DNA of 45,418 nt from Selenomonadaceae bacterium (GCA_017527075.1 JAFXQM010000009.1:1-45418), one strand, 5' to 3'. Positions 1 to 9,482 are shown, counted from the first letter of the stretch. Notes: a model not told the origin generated them from the letters alone. Program-made: numbers and translations.

Positions 1-52
1 CAATCCGGAGAGCAAGACCACCTACGGCTTCACCCTCGGCGGTCCGATCATC
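1..52. other. Non-EF-Tu sequence joined to the tuf fragment
   Basis: In the tuf reading frame these bases give a peptide ending [10 protein letters not shown] instead of the EF-Tu region that carries the DCPGH (G3) motif just before [11 protein letters not shown]-Tu homology starts abruptly at the lysine codon at 53. The pattern GGPIIKN resembles TonB-dependent receptor proteins (inference from memory, not searched). tuf genes are often duplicated and break assemblies, so a chimeric contig end is the simplest explanation. Confidence 0.6.
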
Positions 53-991
53 AAGAACATGATCACCGGCGCGGCGCAGATGGACGGCGCGATTCTCGTC
101 GTGGCTGCCTCCGACGGCCCCATGCCCCAGACCCGTGAGCACATCCTGCTTGCCCGTCAGGTCGGCGTGCCCGCCATCGTCGTTTTCCTCAACAAAGTTG
201 ACCAAGTCGACGACCCCGAATTGCTTGAGCTCGTCGAAATGGAAGTCCGCGAACTCCTCAGCAAATACGAATTCCCCGGCGACGACATCCCCGTTATTGC
301 CGGCTCGGCTCTCCTCGCGCTCGAAGGCGACGAAGCTCAGAAAGCAAAAATCCTTGAGCTCCTCGACGCTGTCGACGAATATATCCCGACTCCTACGCGC
401 GACACCGACAAGCCGTTCCTCATGCCTGTCGAAGACGTCTTCACGATCACCGGCCGCGGCACCGTTGCCACCGGTCGTGTTGAGCGCGGCATGTTGAAAC
501 TCAACGAGCCTGTCGAAATCGTCGGCCTGCGCGACGAGCCCCGCAAGACTGTTGCCACGGGCATTGAAATGTTCCGCAAGCTCCTCGACAGCGCGGTTGC
601 CGGCGACAACGTCGGTGTCCTCCTGCGCGGCGTCGACCGCAAAGAAATTGAGCGCGGTCAAGTTATCGCAAAGCCCGGCACGATTCATCCGCACACGAAG
701 TTCAAGGCGCAAGTCTACGTCCTGACCAAAGACGAAGGCGGCCGTCACACTCCGTTCTTCGCAAACTATCGCCCGCAATTCTATTTCCGCACCACCGACG
801 TTACGGGCGTCGTCAGCGACCTGAAGGACACCAACGGCAATGCGGCTGAAATGTGCATGCCCGGCGACCACATCGAAATGACGGTCGAACTCATCACCCC
901 GATTGCGATTGAAAAAGGTCTGCTTTTCGCTATCCGCGAGGGCGGTCACACTGTCGGTTCGGGTCGTGTTATCGAAATTCTTGAGGCGTAA
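53..991 (+). CDS. tuf: Elongation factor Tu, 5'-partial
   Basis: EF-Tu is the GTPase that delivers aminoacyl-tRNA to the ribosomal A site. The visible part runs from [17 protein letters not shown] to the C-terminal [11 protein letters not shown] and contains the G4 motif NKVD and the G5-like GSAL, then beta-barrel domains 2 and 3 (for example [14 protein letters not shown] and [12 protein letters not shown]). About 310 of the usual ~395 residues are present. The P-loop and DCPGH motifs would lie left of the window, and the bases directly upstream do not encode them. It sits upstream of the S10 operon as in most Bacillota, separated by a heptamer repeat and a small exported-protein gene. Confidence 0.95.
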   Translation, partial: KNMITGAAQMDGAILVVAASDGPMPQTREHILLARQVGVPAIVVFLNKVDQVDDPELLELVEMEVRELLSKYEFPGDDIPVIAGSALLALEGDEAQKAKILELLDAVDEYIPTPTRDTDKPFLMPVEDVFTITGRGTVATGRVERGMLKLNEPVEIVGLRDEPRKTVATGIEMFRKLLDSAVAGDNVGVLLRGVDRKEIERGQVIAKPGTIHPHTKFKAQVYVLTKDEGGRHTPFFANYRPQFYFRTTDVTGVVSDLKDTNGNAAEMCMPGDHIEMTVELITPIAIEKGLLFAIREGGHTVGSGRVIEILEA

Positions 992-996
992 TTCAG

Positions 997-1064
997 TGGT
1001 TAGCGATTAGCGGTTAGCGATTAGAAAAATCCTAACAGCTAACAACTGACAGCTAAAAGCTAAA
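997..1064. repeat. Heptamer-type tandem repeat (GTTAGCG / AGCTAAA)
   Basis: Tandem units of the form TTAGCGR on the left are followed by their approximate reverse complement (CTAACAG, GCTAAAA) on the right, so the transcript could fold into a long imperfect hairpin directly after tuf. It belongs to the same family as the repeats near 4770, 6886, 14641, 17250, 32044, 32497, 33239 and 37896. Confidence 0.7.
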
Positions 1065-1143
1065 AAATCGGTGAGGCGGTCGGTAGTCAGCCCAAAAACT
1101 GATTGCCGGCCGCTAATTGCTGATTGACTGCAGGATTTTCGGC

Positions 1144-1506
1144 ATGAGGAAAATTTTTTTCACGGTTGCGCTCGCGTTCATGTTGAGCACCGCACCCGCC
1201 GCCGCGCAGGACGTTTACCTTTCAACCAACGGCGACGGCAGCGAGTGGTTCATCATGGACGAGACAATCGAAGGTGACGACGGAAAATTTCGCTGGACGA
1301 ACGCTGAATTAAAATTGGTCGACACCGAAGGAAATTTCAAAATCATTCCTTGGCAATTCACGCAGATAAAATCTGACGGCGGACGCCTCGCGAATTGGAT
1401 TTACGAAATTGATTGGGGCGACGGACGCACATACACTGAAGACGTCCTCGCGGGCACGAACGCCGAAAAAATTTTACTCTTCTGCTTGAATCACTTGGGA
1501 ATGTAA
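1144..1506 (+). CDS. Small exported protein of unknown function
   Basis: A 120-residue protein that I do not recognise. The start at 1144 is chosen because AGGA lies 8 bases upstream and the protein then opens with a clear signal peptide: MRKIF, a hydrophobic stretch, and an A-A-A-Q-D cleavage region near residue 20. The mature part of about 100 residues is acidic and rich in Trp, Asp and Gly (GDGSEWF, WIYEIDWGDGRTY), which suggests a small beta-rich periplasmic or cell-surface domain. It sits alone between tuf and the S10 promoter, an unusual place for an exported protein. It has AT-richer codons than the ribosomal genes around it. No function is claimed. Confidence 0.75.
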   Translation: MRKIFFTVALAFMLSTAPAAAQDVYLSTNGDGSEWFIMDETIEGDDGKFRWTNAELKLVDTEGNFKIIPWQFTQIKSDGGRLANWIYEIDWGDGRTYTEDVLAGTNAEKILLFCLNHLGM

Positions 1507-1516
1507 AAAGTTTTTC

Positions 1517-1545
1517 TTGAAACGAACGGCTGCGCTTGCTATAAT
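1517..1545 (+). promoter_or_regulatory. Sigma-70-type promoter of the S10 operon
   Basis: TTGAAA (1517-1522), a 17-base spacer, and a perfect TATAAT (1540-1545). Transcription should begin near 1552, giving a leader of about 125 bases before rpsJ. No promoter of this quality was noticed inside the next 15 kb, so this probably drives most of the ribosomal cluster. Confidence 0.85.
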
Positions 1546-1551
1546 TTTTAT

Positions 1552-1677
1552 TTAGCAACGCGTTTGCCGCTGAAGCTTTGACACGGCAGATGGCTCGGCA
1601 GAAAATTTCCGTTCAGTCGAGGGAACTGCCGCGGAGCAATGTTGGGAGCTGCGACTTCTGACTAAGGAGGAATTGTT
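1552..1677 (+). promoter_or_regulatory. Structured S10 operon leader
   Basis: CGGCAG (1596-1601) can pair with CTGCCG (1626-1631), with an inner TTTCC/GGGAA helix. A second CGGCAG at 1584-1589 could compete for the same partner, so two mutually exclusive hairpins are possible. The region ends in the rpsJ ribosome binding site AAGGAGG. Ribosomal leaders often mediate autoregulation; which protein, if any, acts here is unknown. Confidence 0.45.
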
Positions 1678-1989
1678 TTGGCAAAGCAACAAAAGATTCG
1701 GATTCGGCTCAAGGCCTACGACCACAAATCGTTGGACCAGAGCGCGGCCAAGATTGTGGAGACCGCCAAGAAAACCGGCGCGGCAGTTTCGGGACCCATC
1801 CCGCTGCCCACGGAGAAAAACATCTACACAATCCTGCGCTCGCCGCACGTCAACAAGGATTCGCGTGAGCAATTCGAGATGCGCACGCACAAACGCCTGA
1901 TTGACATTGTCCAGCCGACGCACAAGACTGTTGATGCGCTCATGCGGTTGGATTTGCCCGCCGGTGTTGACATCGAAATTAAGGTCTGA
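1678..1989 (+). CDS. rpsJ: 30S ribosomal protein S10 (NusE)
   Basis: 103 residues, the normal S10 length, opening [19 protein letters not shown] and containing the [16 protein letters not shown] segment typical of the family. It is part of the 30S head and, as NusE, pairs with NusB (gene at 22488) in transcription antitermination. The start is a TTG at 1678 with AAGGAGG about 8 bases upstream. It is the first gene of the S10 operon, behind a strong promoter and a structured leader, and is followed after 13 bases by rplC. Confidence 0.97.
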   Translation: MAKQQKIRIRLKAYDHKSLDQSAAKIVETAKKTGAAVSGPIPLPTEKNIYTILRSPHVNKDSREQFEMRTHKRLIDIVQPTHKTVDALMRLDLPAGVDIEIKV

Positions 1990-2002
1990 GGAGGTGGCAA
2001 CA

Positions 2003-2653
2003 TTGGCAAAAACACTTTTGGGAATTAAACTCGGCATGACGCAAATTTTCACGGAGGAAGGACGCGTCATTCCCGTCACTGTCGTTGAGACCGGCAAGAA
2101 CGTCGTTATCCGCAACAAAACCGTCGACACGGACGGCTACTGCGCGGTGCAGCTCGGCTTCGGTGAAGTCAAAGAGAACAAAGTCAACAAGCCCGACATG
2201 GGTCAGTTCAAAAAGGCTGAAGTCAAACCCGTGAAGTTTATCCGCGAAGTGCGCTTGGCGGCGGAGTCCGAATACAAAATCGGCGACGTCCTCGGCGTGG
2301 ATATTTTCGCGGCGGGTGACCTCGTTGATGTCGTCGGCACGTCGAAGGGCAAAGGTTTCGCCGGCTCGATTAAACGTCACAATTTCGCGCGCGGTCCCAT
2401 GGGTCACGGCTCCAAATCTCATCGTGAACCCGGCTCGACGGGCGCAATGCTTTCCGGCCCCGGCGGTCGTGTTATAAAAGGCAAGAGACTGCCCGGACGC
2501 ATGGGCGGCACTCGCACGACGATTCAGCGGCTGACGATTGTCAAAGTCGACGCGGACAGAAATTTGCTCCTCATCAAGGGCGCAATCCCCGGCGCGAAGA
2601 AAAGCCTCGTCATCGTTCGCGAAACCGTCAAACCCACTCGCAAGCATAAATAA
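2003..2653 (+). CDS. rplC: 50S ribosomal protein L3
   Basis: 216 residues beginning [19 protein letters not shown], the classic L3 N-terminus. The core signatures [14 protein letters not shown] and GRMGGTRTT are present. L3 binds 23S rRNA near the peptidyl transferase centre. TTG at 2003 is chosen as start because GAGGAGGTG (1988-1996) lies six bases upstream; a longer open frame to 1901 overlaps rpsJ and has no family support. rplD follows after 24 bases. Confidence 0.97.
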   Translation: MAKTLLGIKLGMTQIFTEEGRVIPVTVVETGKNVVIRNKTVDTDGYCAVQLGFGEVKENKVNKPDMGQFKKAEVKPVKFIREVRLAAESEYKIGDVLGVDIFAAGDLVDVVGTSKGKGFAGSIKRHNFARGPMGHGSKSHREPGSTGAMLSGPGGRVIKGKRLPGRMGGTRTTIQRLTIVKVDADRNLLLIKGAIPGAKKSLVIVRETVKPTRKHK

Positions 2654-2677
2654 AAATCGAAAGGAGGAAATGAGATA

Positions 2678-3304
2678 ATGCCAACTGTAGCAGTTTACGA
2701 CATGACCAACAATAAAGTCGGCGACATCGAACTCAGCGAAGAAATTTTCGGCGTTGAGATTAACGAAGGGCTCGTTCATCAGGCGGTCGTCATGCAAATG
2801 GCGTCGTGGAGATTGGGCACGCACTCGACCAAAACTCGCGCGGACGTTCGCGGCGGCGGCAAGAAACCCTGGCGGCAGAAAGGCACCGGCAGAGCCCGCG
2901 CAGGCTCCCGCAGAAGTCCTCTGTGGCGCGGCGGCGGTACAATCTTCGGACCGCACCCCCGCGATTATTCCTTCTCCATGCCCAGAAAGCAGCGTCGCCT
3001 CGCTTTGAAATGCGTCCTCACCGACAAAGTTAAGGAAGGCAACTTAATCGTCCTTGACCAACTCAACTTCGACGAACCCAAGACGAAAAAATTTGTCGAG
3101 CTCCAAAAAACTTTCGGCGTCGACGGTTGCAAGTCGCTGTTCATCACCCGCGAGCTCATCGATAACGTCACTCGCTCCTCGAACAACCTGCAGAACGCAA
3201 AGGCAATCGCCGCTCTCCAGCTCAACGTCTACGACATTCTCAACAGCGATAAACTCTTCCTCACCAAGGACGCCGTCGCCAAGATTGAGGAGGTGTACAT
3301 CTGA
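2678..3304 (+). CDS. rplD: 50S ribosomal protein L4
   Basis: 208 residues, normal for L4. The exit-tunnel loop is visible as [21 protein letters not shown] followed by [22 protein letters not shown]4 lines the polypeptide exit tunnel and in some bacteria autoregulates the S10 operon; whether it does so here is not known. It starts with ATG behind AAAGGAGGAA. Its stop overlaps the rplW start by one base (TGATG), implying translational coupling. Confidence 0.97.
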   Translation: MPTVAVYDMTNNKVGDIELSEEIFGVEINEGLVHQAVVMQMASWRLGTHSTKTRADVRGGGKKPWRQKGTGRARAGSRRSPLWRGGGTIFGPHPRDYSFSMPRKQRRLALKCVLTDKVKEGNLIVLDQLNFDEPKTKKFVELQKTFGVDGCKSLFITRELIDNVTRSSNNLQNAKAIAALQLNVYDILNSDKLFLTKDAVAKIEEVYI

Positions 3305-3585
3305 TGGAGGCCAGAGATATTTTGATTCGTCCGCTCATCAACGAGCGTTCGACAGACCTCATGCAGGAAGGCAAATTCGTCTTCGTCGTCGACAAGCGCG
3401 CAAACAAAATTCAAATCGCGCAGGCCGTCAAAGAAATTTTCAACGTGACGGTCGAGGACGTCAACACGATTAACGTCAAAGGCAAAACCAAACGTCGCGG
3501 ACGCATGGTCGGCAAGACGAACAGCTACAAGAAGGCAATCGTCAAGCTCAAAGCAGGCGAGACGATCGAATTCTTCAGCGCATAA
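3304..3585 (+). CDS. rplW: 50S ribosomal protein L23
   Basis: 93 residues, as expected for L23, with [15 protein letters not shown] at the start and the [18 protein letters not shown] rRNA-binding tail. L23 sits at the tunnel exit and docks trigger factor and SRP. Its ATG overlaps the rplD stop by one base, and rplB follows after 30 bases. Confidence 0.97.
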   Translation: MEARDILIRPLINERSTDLMQEGKFVFVVDKRANKIQIAQAVKEIFNVTVEDVNTINVKGKTKRRGRMVGKTNSYKKAIVKLKAGETIEFFSA

Positions 3586-3615
3586 AAAATTTTTGACAAA
3601 GGAGGTTAAACGTAA

Positions 3616-4440
3616 GTGGGAATTAAATCTTTCAAGCCGTACACTCCCGGACGCCGTCACATGACAGTTTCGACGTTCGAGGAAATCACGACCGATAAGC
3701 CCGAAAAATCTTTGCTCGCGCCGCTCAAAAGACACGGCGGGCGCAATCAGCAGGGACGGCTCACGGTTCGTCATCAAGGCGGCGGACACAAGCGTCGCTA
3801 TCGTATCATCGACTTCAAGCGCAACAAAGACGGCATCCCCGCAAAAGTCGCCACGATTGAATACGACCCCAACCGCAGCGCGCGCATTGCCCTGCTCCAT
3901 TACGTCGACGGCGAGAAGCGTTACATCATTGCTCCGAACGGTCTTAAAGTCGGTGACATGGTTGAATCCGGTCCCGAAGCCGACATCAAGACGGGCAACG
4001 CTCTTCCGCTGAAAAATATCCCCGTCGGCACGTTGATTCACAATATCGAAATGAAAATCGGCAAGGGCGGGCAGCTCGTTCGCAGCGCGGGCGCAGCGGC
4101 TCAGCTCATGGCGAAAGAAGGAATTTACGCGACGATTCGTATGCCGTCGGGTGAAGTCCGCAAAGTTCACATCAACTGCCGCGCGACAATCGGGCAAGTC
4201 GGAAACCTTGACCACGAGAACATCACAATCGGCAAGGCAGGTCGCTCGCGCTGGCTGGGCATTCGTCCCGCAAACCGCGGCGTCGCCATGAACCCCGTCG
4301 ATCATCCGCACGGCGGCGGTGAAGGTCGCTCGCCCGTCGGCCGCAAGCACCCCGTCACCAAGTGGGGCAAATGCGCCATGGGTGCAAAGACTCGCGGCAA
4401 GAAAGCATCCGACAAACTCATCGTTCGTCGTCGCAAGTAA
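3616..4440 (+). CDS. rplB: 50S ribosomal protein L2
   Basis: 274 residues, very near the family length of about 276. The diagnostic [20 protein letters not shown] segment lies around residue 230; its histidine is important for peptidyl transferase centre assembly. The start is a GTG at 3616 behind AAAGGAGG. L2 is a primary 23S rRNA binder needed for subunit joining. Confidence 0.97.
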   Translation: MGIKSFKPYTPGRRHMTVSTFEEITTDKPEKSLLAPLKRHGGRNQQGRLTVRHQGGGHKRRYRIIDFKRNKDGIPAKVATIEYDPNRSARIALLHYVDGEKRYIIAPNGLKVGDMVESGPEADIKTGNALPLKNIPVGTLIHNIEMKIGKGGQLVRSAGAAAQLMAKEGIYATIRMPSGEVRKVHINCRATIGQVGNLDHENITIGKAGRSRWLGIRPANRGVAMNPVDHPHGGGEGRSPVGRKHPVTKWGKCAMGAKTRGKKASDKLIVRRRK

Positions 4441-4464
4441 TCCTGACGAAGGGAGGAAAAAATT

Positions 4465-4746
4465 TTGTCCAGGTCTGTTAAAAAGGGACCGTTCGTGCAG
4501 GAAAAACTTTTGGCGAAGATTGAGGCTCTCAACGCCGCCAACGACAAAAAAGTTGTCCGCACATGGTCGCGCAGCTCAACAATTCTTCCTGCGTTCGTCG
4601 GTCACACAATCGCCGTTCACGACGGCAGGAAACACGTTCCCGTTTATGTCACGGAAGATATGGTCGGGCATAAGCTCGGCGAATTCGCTCCGACTCGCAC
4701 TTTCAAAGGACACGCGGGCGAAGAGCGCAAAACTTCGTTGAAATGA
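4465..4746 (+). CDS. rpsS: 30S ribosomal protein S19
   Basis: 93 residues opening [15 protein letters not shown], with the HNGRKHVPV-like segment [27 protein letters not shown] split across the C-terminal half, all typical of S19. It forms the 30S head with S13. The start is a TTG behind GGGAGG. A heptamer repeat separates it from rplV. Confidence 0.97.
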   Translation: MSRSVKKGPFVQEKLLAKIEALNAANDKKVVRTWSRSSTILPAFVGHTIAVHDGRKHVPVYVTEDMVGHKLGEFAPTRTFKGHAGEERKTSLK

Positions 4747-4769
4747 GGGACAAGGGACAAAGGATTTAA

Positions 4770-4794
4770 ACTCCTAACTCCTAACTCCTAACTG
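4770..4794. repeat. Heptamer tandem repeat (CTCCTAA)
   Basis: Three and a half copies of CTCCTAA between rpsS and rplV. This is the reverse-complement form of the TTAGGAG heptamer found in other gaps of the window. Confidence 0.8.
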
Positions 4795-4813
4795 ACAGAA
4801 AGGAGGAGTTCAA

Positions 4814-5173
4814 GTGGCAGAAGTCAAGGAAGCCAAAGCAATCGCCAAGTATGTGAGAATTGCGCCGCGCAAAGTCCGTATCGTCATGGATTTGATTCGC
4901 GGCAAGGACGTTGCCGACGCCTTCGCGATTTTGAAGTTCACGCCCAAGCGCGGCTCGACGTTTATCGAAAAAGTTCTCAAGAGTGCCGTCGCCAACGCGG
5001 AAAATAATTTTGACATGGACGCCGACAAACTTTTCGTGTCGACTTGCTTCGTCGACCAGGGTCCGACAATCAAGAGGTATCATCCTCGTTCGCGCGGGCA
5101 GGCGTTCAGCATTCTCAAGCACACCTCGCACATCACGGTTGTCGTCAGCGAAAAGGCAACCGAAGAAAACTAA
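4814..5173 (+). CDS. rplV: 50S ribosomal protein L22
   Basis: 119 residues, slightly longer than the ~111 of many L22 proteins. It contains [21 protein letters not shown] near the N-terminus and the tunnel-loop region [20 protein letters not shown] with the C-terminal [10 protein letters not shown]22 reaches through the subunit to the exit tunnel constriction. The start is a GTG behind AAAGGAGGAG. Confidence 0.97.
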   Translation: MAEVKEAKAIAKYVRIAPRKVRIVMDLIRGKDVADAFAILKFTPKRGSTFIEKVLKSAVANAENNFDMDADKLFVSTCFVDQGPTIKRYHPRSRGQAFSILKHTSHITVVVSEKATEEN

Positions 5174-5191
5174 AAGAAGGAGGGAAACGGT

Positions 5192-5869
5192 TTGGGTCAG
5201 AAGGTACATCCGCACGGAATACGCCTCGGCATTGTTAAGACGTGGGACGCGAAGTGGTACGCAGACAAAGACTTCGCGACGAATCTCCACGAAGACATCA
5301 AAATCCGCAAGGCCATCAAAACCGATAAGCAACTGGCGGCGGCGAGTGTCTCGCGCATTGAAATCGAACGCTCGGAAAAACGCCTTAAACTTACAATTCA
5401 CACTGCCAAGCCCGGCATGGTCATCGGGCGCGGCGGCGCGGGCATCGAGGACATCAAAAACAAACTCAAAAAGTTCACCGATAAGCGCGTCGACATCAAC
5501 ATCATGGAAATTCGTCAGCCCGATTTGGACGCGTTGCTCGTCGCCGAAAACATTGCCTCGCAGCTGGAGCGTCGTATCGCTTTCCGCCGTGCAATGAAAC
5601 AATCGGTCGGGCGCACAATGCGGCTCGGCGCGAAGGGAATTAAAATCGCCTGCAGCGGTCGCCTCGGCGGCGCAGAAATTGCTCGCAGCGAATCCTACCG
5701 CGAAGGCTCCATTCCTCTGCACACCCTGCGCGCGGATATCGATTACGGCTTCGCGGAGGCCAACACCACCTACGGGCGCATCGGCATCAAGGTTTGGATT
5801 TTCAAAGGCGAAATTCTCCCCGACAAAAAGGACAAGAGCGTCCGTCAGGCTGAAGGGAGTGACGCGTAA
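5192..5869 (+). CDS. rpsC: 30S ribosomal protein S3
   Basis: 225 residues beginning [13 protein letters not shown]. The KH RNA-binding domain is visible as [19 protein letters not shown], followed by the S3 C-terminal domain ([25 protein letters not shown]). It lies at the mRNA entry site. The start is a TTG at 5192 with AAGGAGGG seven bases upstream. Its TAA overlaps the rplP ATG by one base. Confidence 0.97.
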   Translation: MGQKVHPHGIRLGIVKTWDAKWYADKDFATNLHEDIKIRKAIKTDKQLAAASVSRIEIERSEKRLKLTIHTAKPGMVIGRGGAGIEDIKNKLKKFTDKRVDINIMEIRQPDLDALLVAENIASQLERRIAFRRAMKQSVGRTMRLGAKGIKIACSGRLGGAEIARSESYREGSIPLHTLRADIDYGFAEANTTYGRIGIKVWIFKGEILPDKKDKSVRQAEGSDA

Positions 5870-6417
5870 TGTTGATTCCGAAGAGGACAAAGTATCGCAA
5901 ACAGTTCCGCGGTCGCATGAAGGGCAAAGCCAATCGCGGCAACACAATCGCGCACGGTCAATACGGCTTGGTCGCGTTGGAGCCGGCTTGGATAACCAAT
6001 CGTCAGATTGAGGCGGCGCGTATCGCAATGACGCGTTACATCCGCCGCGGCGGTCAGGTCTGGATAAAAATTTTCCCCGATAAACCCGTCACCGCAAAAC
6101 CCGCCGAAACTCGTATGGGCAGCGGCAAAGGTTCGCCCGAATACTGGGTTGCGGTCGTCAAACCCGGTCGCGTGCTGTTCGAGATGGCAGGCGTCCCGAA
6201 AGAAATCGCGGCGGAAGCAATGCGCCTGGCCGGTCACAAGCTCCCGATTAAAACCAAGTTCATCGTCAGCGATCATCAGGGCGACGTTTACGTCCCCGTC
6301 GTGAATGAAACTCTCGCCGACGCAAAGAAAGCGGCGCACGCGGCTTATGAACAGGAGCACGCGGCTGAGGCAACTCAAGCTGAGGCTAAAGAAGGCGGTG
6401 AAGCTCATGAAGGTTAA
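5869..6417 (+). CDS. rplP: 50S ribosomal protein L16 with long C-terminal extension
   Basis: The first ~132 residues are a standard L16 ([56 protein letters not shown]). L16 organises the A-site tRNA binding region. The protein continues to 182 residues, about 40-50 more than usual, with an Ala/Glu/His-rich tail ([18 protein letters not shown]) likely to be helical or disordered. The tail-coding sequence overlaps the rpmC start by 11 bases, so the extension is maintained in the operon. Confidence 0.96.
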   Translation: MLIPKRTKYRKQFRGRMKGKANRGNTIAHGQYGLVALEPAWITNRQIEAARIAMTRYIRRGGQVWIKIFPDKPVTAKPAETRMGSGKGSPEYWVAVVKPGRVLFEMAGVPKEIAAEAMRLAGHKLPIKTKFIVSDHQGDVYVPVVNETLADAKKAAHAAYEQEHAAEATQAEAKEGGEAHEG

Positions 6418-6607
6418 TGAAATTCGCGACATGAGTGCGGACGAACAGACCGAGAAACTCAAATCGCTCAAGGAAGAACTTTTCAACCTCCGCTTCCAGC
6501 ACGCCACGGGTCAGCTCGAAAACCCCATGCGCCTCCGCGAAGTCAAACGCTCCATCGCGCAAGTCAAAACCATTCAGCGCGAACGCGAACTCAAAATCAG
6601 ACAGTAA
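6407..6607 (+). CDS. rpmC: 50S ribosomal protein L29
   Basis: 66 residues, the expected length, opening [20 protein letters not shown] and containing the helical hairpin [21 protein letters not shown]29 sits near the tunnel exit next to L23. The start ATG at 6407 lies inside the 3' end of rplP and is preceded by GAAGGCGGTGAAG, a moderate ribosome binding site, so coupling to rplP is likely. A longer open frame upstream is rejected. Confidence 0.95.
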   Translation: MKVNEIRDMSADEQTEKLKSLKEELFNLRFQHATGQLENPMRLREVKRSIAQVKTIQRERELKIRQ

Positions 6608-6622
6608 ACGGAGGGCGATAAC

Positions 6623-6886
6623 GTGAGCGAAGAAAAACGCAACGAGCGCAAAGTCCGCGTCGGCAAGGTCGTCAGCGACAAAATGCAAAAGACCATCGTC
6701 GTGGCAATCGAAGAGCTCATTCAACACAAACTCTACAAAAAATCCGTCAAGCGCACGGTGAAGTTCAAGGCGCACGACGAGAACAACGAAGCTAAGGTCG
6801 GCGATAAAGTTTCAATCATGGAGACGCGTCCGTTGTCCAAGGAAAAACGTTGGCGGCTCGTCAAAATCGTCGAGAAGGCGAAGTGA
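6623..6886 (+). CDS. rpsQ: 30S ribosomal protein S17
   Basis: 87 residues with [21 protein letters not shown], the S17 signature, and the C-terminal [19 protein letters not shown]17 is an early-assembly 16S rRNA binder. The start is a GTG behind GGAGGG. A long heptamer repeat begins immediately at its stop codon. Confidence 0.96.
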   Translation: MSEEKRNERKVRVGKVVSDKMQKTIVVAIEELIQHKLYKKSVKRTVKFKAHDENNEAKVGDKVSIMETRPLSKEKRWRLVKIVEKAK

Positions 6887-6964
6887 GGAGTTAGGAGTTA
6901 GGAGTTAGGAGTTAGGAGTTAGGAGTTAAATCCTCTAAATCCTAAATCCCAAATCCTAAATCCT
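6886..6964. repeat. Heptamer tandem repeat with inverted partner
   Basis: About six copies of GGAGTTA run directly from the rpsQ stop, followed by about four copies of the TCCTAAA/TCCCAAA type. The two arms are nearly complementary and could form a heptad-periodic hairpin between rpsQ and rplN. Each GGAGTTA also contains a Shine-Dalgarno-like GGAG. Confidence 0.85.
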
Positions 6965-6984
6965 GAAAGAAGGGAGGATAAAAC

Positions 6985-7353
6985 GTGATTCAGCAGCAGA
7001 GCAGATTGAACGTCGGCGACAACACCGGCGCCAAGGAAATCATGTGCATTCGCGTGCTCGGCGGCTCGTTCAGGCGTTACGCAAACATCGGCGACATAAT
7101 CGTTGCGTCCGTCAAATCCGCGACGCCCGGCGGTCAAGTCAAAAAGGGCGACGTCGTTAAAGCGGTCGTCGTTCGCAGCAGGAAAGGTTTGCGCCGCCCC
7201 GACGGTTCCTATATCCGTTTCGACGAGAACGCGGCAGTCATCATCAAAGAGGACAAAACGCCGCGCGGCACTCGTATCTTCGGACCCGTCGCCCGCGAAC
7301 TGCGCGAGAAAGATTTCATGAAAATTATTTCCCTCGCACCCGAAGTTTTGTAA
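6985..7353 (+). CDS. rplN: 50S ribosomal protein L14
   Basis: 122 residues, exact family length, starting [21 protein letters not shown] and ending [13 protein letters not shown]14 forms an intersubunit bridge. The start is a GTG at 6985 behind AGGGAGG; it lies downstream of a heptamer repeat. Confidence 0.97.
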   Translation: MIQQQSRLNVGDNTGAKEIMCIRVLGGSFRRYANIGDIIVASVKSATPGGQVKKGDVVKAVVVRSRKGLRRPDGSYIRFDENAAVIIKEDKTPRGTRIFGPVARELREKDFMKIISLAPEVL

Positions 7354-7371
7354 AAGAAAGGAGGTGCCGAG

Positions 7372-7695
7372 TTGTCACTGATTAAACTTCATGTCAAGAA
7401 GGGCGACACGGTCGTCGTCCTTTCGGGCAAGGACAAGGGCAAGCAGGGCAAAATCATCACCGCAATGCCCAAGGCAGGCAAGGTCGTCGTCGAAGGCGTC
7501 AACAAAGTCAAACGCCACAGCAAGCCGAGCCTCAAGGTTCCGAACGGCGGCATAATCACCAAGGAAATGCCTCTGCACGCTTGCAAAGTTCAGCTCATCT
7601 GTCCCGCCTGCAACAAACCCACGCGCGTCGGGCACAAGGAAGTCAACGGCAAAAATTCCCGCGTCTGCAAAAAATGCGGCGAGGTCATCGAGTAA
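7372..7695 (+). CDS. rplX: 50S ribosomal protein L24, zinc-ribbon form
   Basis: 107 residues. A KOW motif ([20 protein letters not shown]) occupies the N-terminus, and the C-terminal half carries CPAC and CKKC pairs, a zinc ribbon present in only some lineages. L24 initiates 50S assembly. The start is a TTG at 7372 behind AAAGGAGGTG. Confidence 0.96.
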   Translation: MSLIKLHVKKGDTVVVLSGKDKGKQGKIITAMPKAGKVVVEGVNKVKRHSKPSLKVPNGGIITKEMPLHACKVQLICPACNKPTRVGHKEVNGKNSRVCKKCGEVIE

Positions 7696-7707
7696 GGAGG
7701 TGGAAAT

Positions 7708-8250
7708 ATGAGCAGACTTTTGGACAAGTACAAAAACGAAGTCGTCGGAGCAATGACGAAAAAATTTTCCTACAAGAACGTCATGCAAGTGCCGAAGCTT
7801 GAAAAAATCGTCATCAACATGGCGTGCGGCGACGCGGTCGGCAATGCCAAAGCTCTCGAATCGGCAATCGCGGATTTGACGCAAATCGCAGGTCAGAAAC
7901 CCGTCATCACTCGCGCGAGAAAATCTTTGGCGGCGTGGAAACTCCGTACCGGCATGGCAATCGGCTGCAAAGTCACTCTGCGCGGTCGCCGCATGTATGA
8001 GTTCCTCGACAAGTTCATGAACATTGCCCTGCCGCGTGTTCGCGACTTCCGCGGCGTCAGCAGAAAATCTTTCGACGGTCGCGGCAATTACGCGATCGGC
8101 GTCAAGGAACAGCTCATCTTTCCGGAAATTGACTACGACAAGATTGATAAGATTCGCGGCATGGACATCATCATCGTGACCACGGCCAACACCGACGAAG
8201 AGGCAAGAGAATTCCTCGCGCTCATGGGCATGCCGTTCGCGAACGCTTGA
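7708..8250 (+). CDS. rplE: 50S ribosomal protein L5
   Basis: 180 residues, normal for L5, with [16 protein letters not shown] near the N-terminus and [26 protein letters not shown] in the middle. It binds 5S rRNA with L18 and contacts P-site tRNA. The start is an ATG behind AAGGAGG. Confidence 0.97.
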   Translation: MSRLLDKYKNEVVGAMTKKFSYKNVMQVPKLEKIVINMACGDAVGNAKALESAIADLTQIAGQKPVITRARKSLAAWKLRTGMAIGCKVTLRGRRMYEFLDKFMNIALPRVRDFRGVSRKSFDGRGNYAIGVKEQLIFPEIDYDKIDKIRGMDIIIVTTANTDEEAREFLALMGMPFANA

Positions 8251-8268
8251 GGGGAGGCGAGTCATCAA

Positions 8269-8454
8269 ATGGCGAAGAAAGCTTTAATCGAAAAGTGGAG
8301 CAAGGAACCGAAATTCTCTACCCGCAAGTATAACCGTTGCAAAATCTGCGGCAGACCCCACGGCTACATCCGCAAGTTTGAAATGTGCCGTATCTGCTTC
8401 CGTGTTCAGTCCTACGCCGGAGCTATCCCCGGCATCACCAAAGCAAGCTGGTAA
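8269..8454 (+). CDS. rpsN: 30S ribosomal protein S14 type Z (zinc form)
   Basis: 61 residues, the length of the short zinc-binding S14. [10 protein letters not shown] and CRICFR supply the four cysteine ligands. It is late-assembling in the 30S head. The start is an ATG behind GGGGAGG, and rpsH follows. Confidence 0.97.
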   Translation: MAKKALIEKWSKEPKFSTRKYNRCKICGRPHGYIRKFEMCRICFRVQSYAGAIPGITKASW

Positions 8455-8490
8455 AATTTTTTAAACTTGAAAGGAGGATATCGGTTCCCT

Positions 8491-8889
8491 ATGGCAATGA
8501 CTGATCCTATTGCGGACATGCTCACGCGCATTCGCAATGCAAATTCTGTCTACCACGAGAAAGTGGAAATTCCCGGCTCGAAAATCAAAATCGCTATCGC
8601 GGACGTGCTTAAGCGCGAAGGTTACATCAAAGACTACGCTTTCGCCGAAGACAACAAACAGGGCATTCTCACGGTCAAGCTCAAGTACGGCCCCGAACGC
8701 GAAAAAGTTATCACGGGCATCAAGCGCATCTCCAGACCGGGGCTCCGCCAATACACCAAGAGGAAAGATCTTCCTCGCGTGCTCGGCGGGCTCGGTATCG
8801 CGATTATCTCCACGTCGCAAGGAATCATGAGCGACAAGCAGGCTCGCAAAGCGGGGCTCGGCGGCGAGGTCATCGCTTACGTCTGGTAA
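8491..8889 (+). CDS. rpsH: 30S ribosomal protein S8
   Basis: 132 residues starting [23 protein letters not shown], as in other bacteria, and ending [14 protein letters not shown] at 8491 is chosen on homology, although the AAAGGAGG at 8470-8477 lies 13 bases upstream, longer than usual. An in-frame TTG at 8467 overlaps that ribosome binding site and adds non-conserved residues. S8 is a central 16S rRNA binder and a known translational repressor of spc operons in enterobacteria. Confidence 0.95.
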   Translation: MAMTDPIADMLTRIRNANSVYHEKVEIPGSKIKIAIADVLKREGYIKDYAFAEDNKQGILTVKLKYGPEREKVITGIKRISRPGLRQYTKRKDLPRVLGGLGIAIISTSQGIMSDKQARKAGLGGEVIAYVW

Positions 8890-8912
8890 GAAATTTTTTT
8901 GGAGGTGCTGAC

Positions 8913-9464
8913 ATGTCTCGAATTGGAAGAGCACCGATACACATTCCCGCCGGCGTCACCGTAAGTGTCGGCGAAGATAATCTGGTGCACGTCAAAGGTC
9001 CCAAGGGCGAATTGTCCCGCAAGATCTCCACGGAAATGAAAATAAGCATTGAGGACGGCGTCTTGACGGTGGCACGCCCCTCGGACGATAAAACGCACAG
9101 AAGTCTGCACGGCTTGAGCCGCACGCTTATCAACAACATGGTCGTCGGCGTGACCCAAGGCTTCACGAAAAATCTTGAAATTGCCGGCGTCGGCTATCGT
9201 GCCGCAAAGCAGGGCAAGAACTTGAACCTGTCGCTGGGCTACTCCCACCCTGTCATCATTGAGCCGCCCGCAGGTATCACGCTTGAGGCTCCCTCCGCCA
9301 CGACGATAACCGTCCACGGAATCGACAAGGAACTCGTCGGCGCGGTCGCTGCCAACATTCGCGGCTGGCGCGAGCCCGAACCCTACAAGGGCAAAGGTAT
9401 TAAATACGCGGGCGAACACATCCGCCGCAAGGAAGGCAAAGCAGGCGCCAAGGGCAAGAAGTAA
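8913..9464 (+). CDS. rplF: 50S ribosomal protein L6
   Basis: 183 residues starting [16 protein letters not shown] and containing the C-terminal [18 protein letters not shown] signature ([25 protein letters not shown]). L6 lies near the factor-binding site. It starts with ATG behind GGAGG. Normally rplR follows directly; here two VOC genes are interposed. Confidence 0.97.
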   Translation: MSRIGRAPIHIPAGVTVSVGEDNLVHVKGPKGELSRKISTEMKISIEDGVLTVARPSDDKTHRSLHGLSRTLINNMVVGVTQGFTKNLEIAGVGYRAAKQGKNLNLSLGYSHPVIIEPPAGITLEAPSATTITVHGIDKELVGAVAANIRGWREPEPYKGKGIKYAGEHIRRKEGKAGAKGKK

Positions 9465-9482
9465 TCGGACGGAGGCATAATC

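Noticed and set aside
337..642. Long frames opposite tuf and the ribosomal genes
   Set aside because: These are shadows produced by GC-rich, strongly biased codons; none has a ribosome binding site or recognisable domain.
6886..6964. CRISPR array
   Set aside because: The heptamer arrays lack spacers and long repeats, and no cas genes are present.
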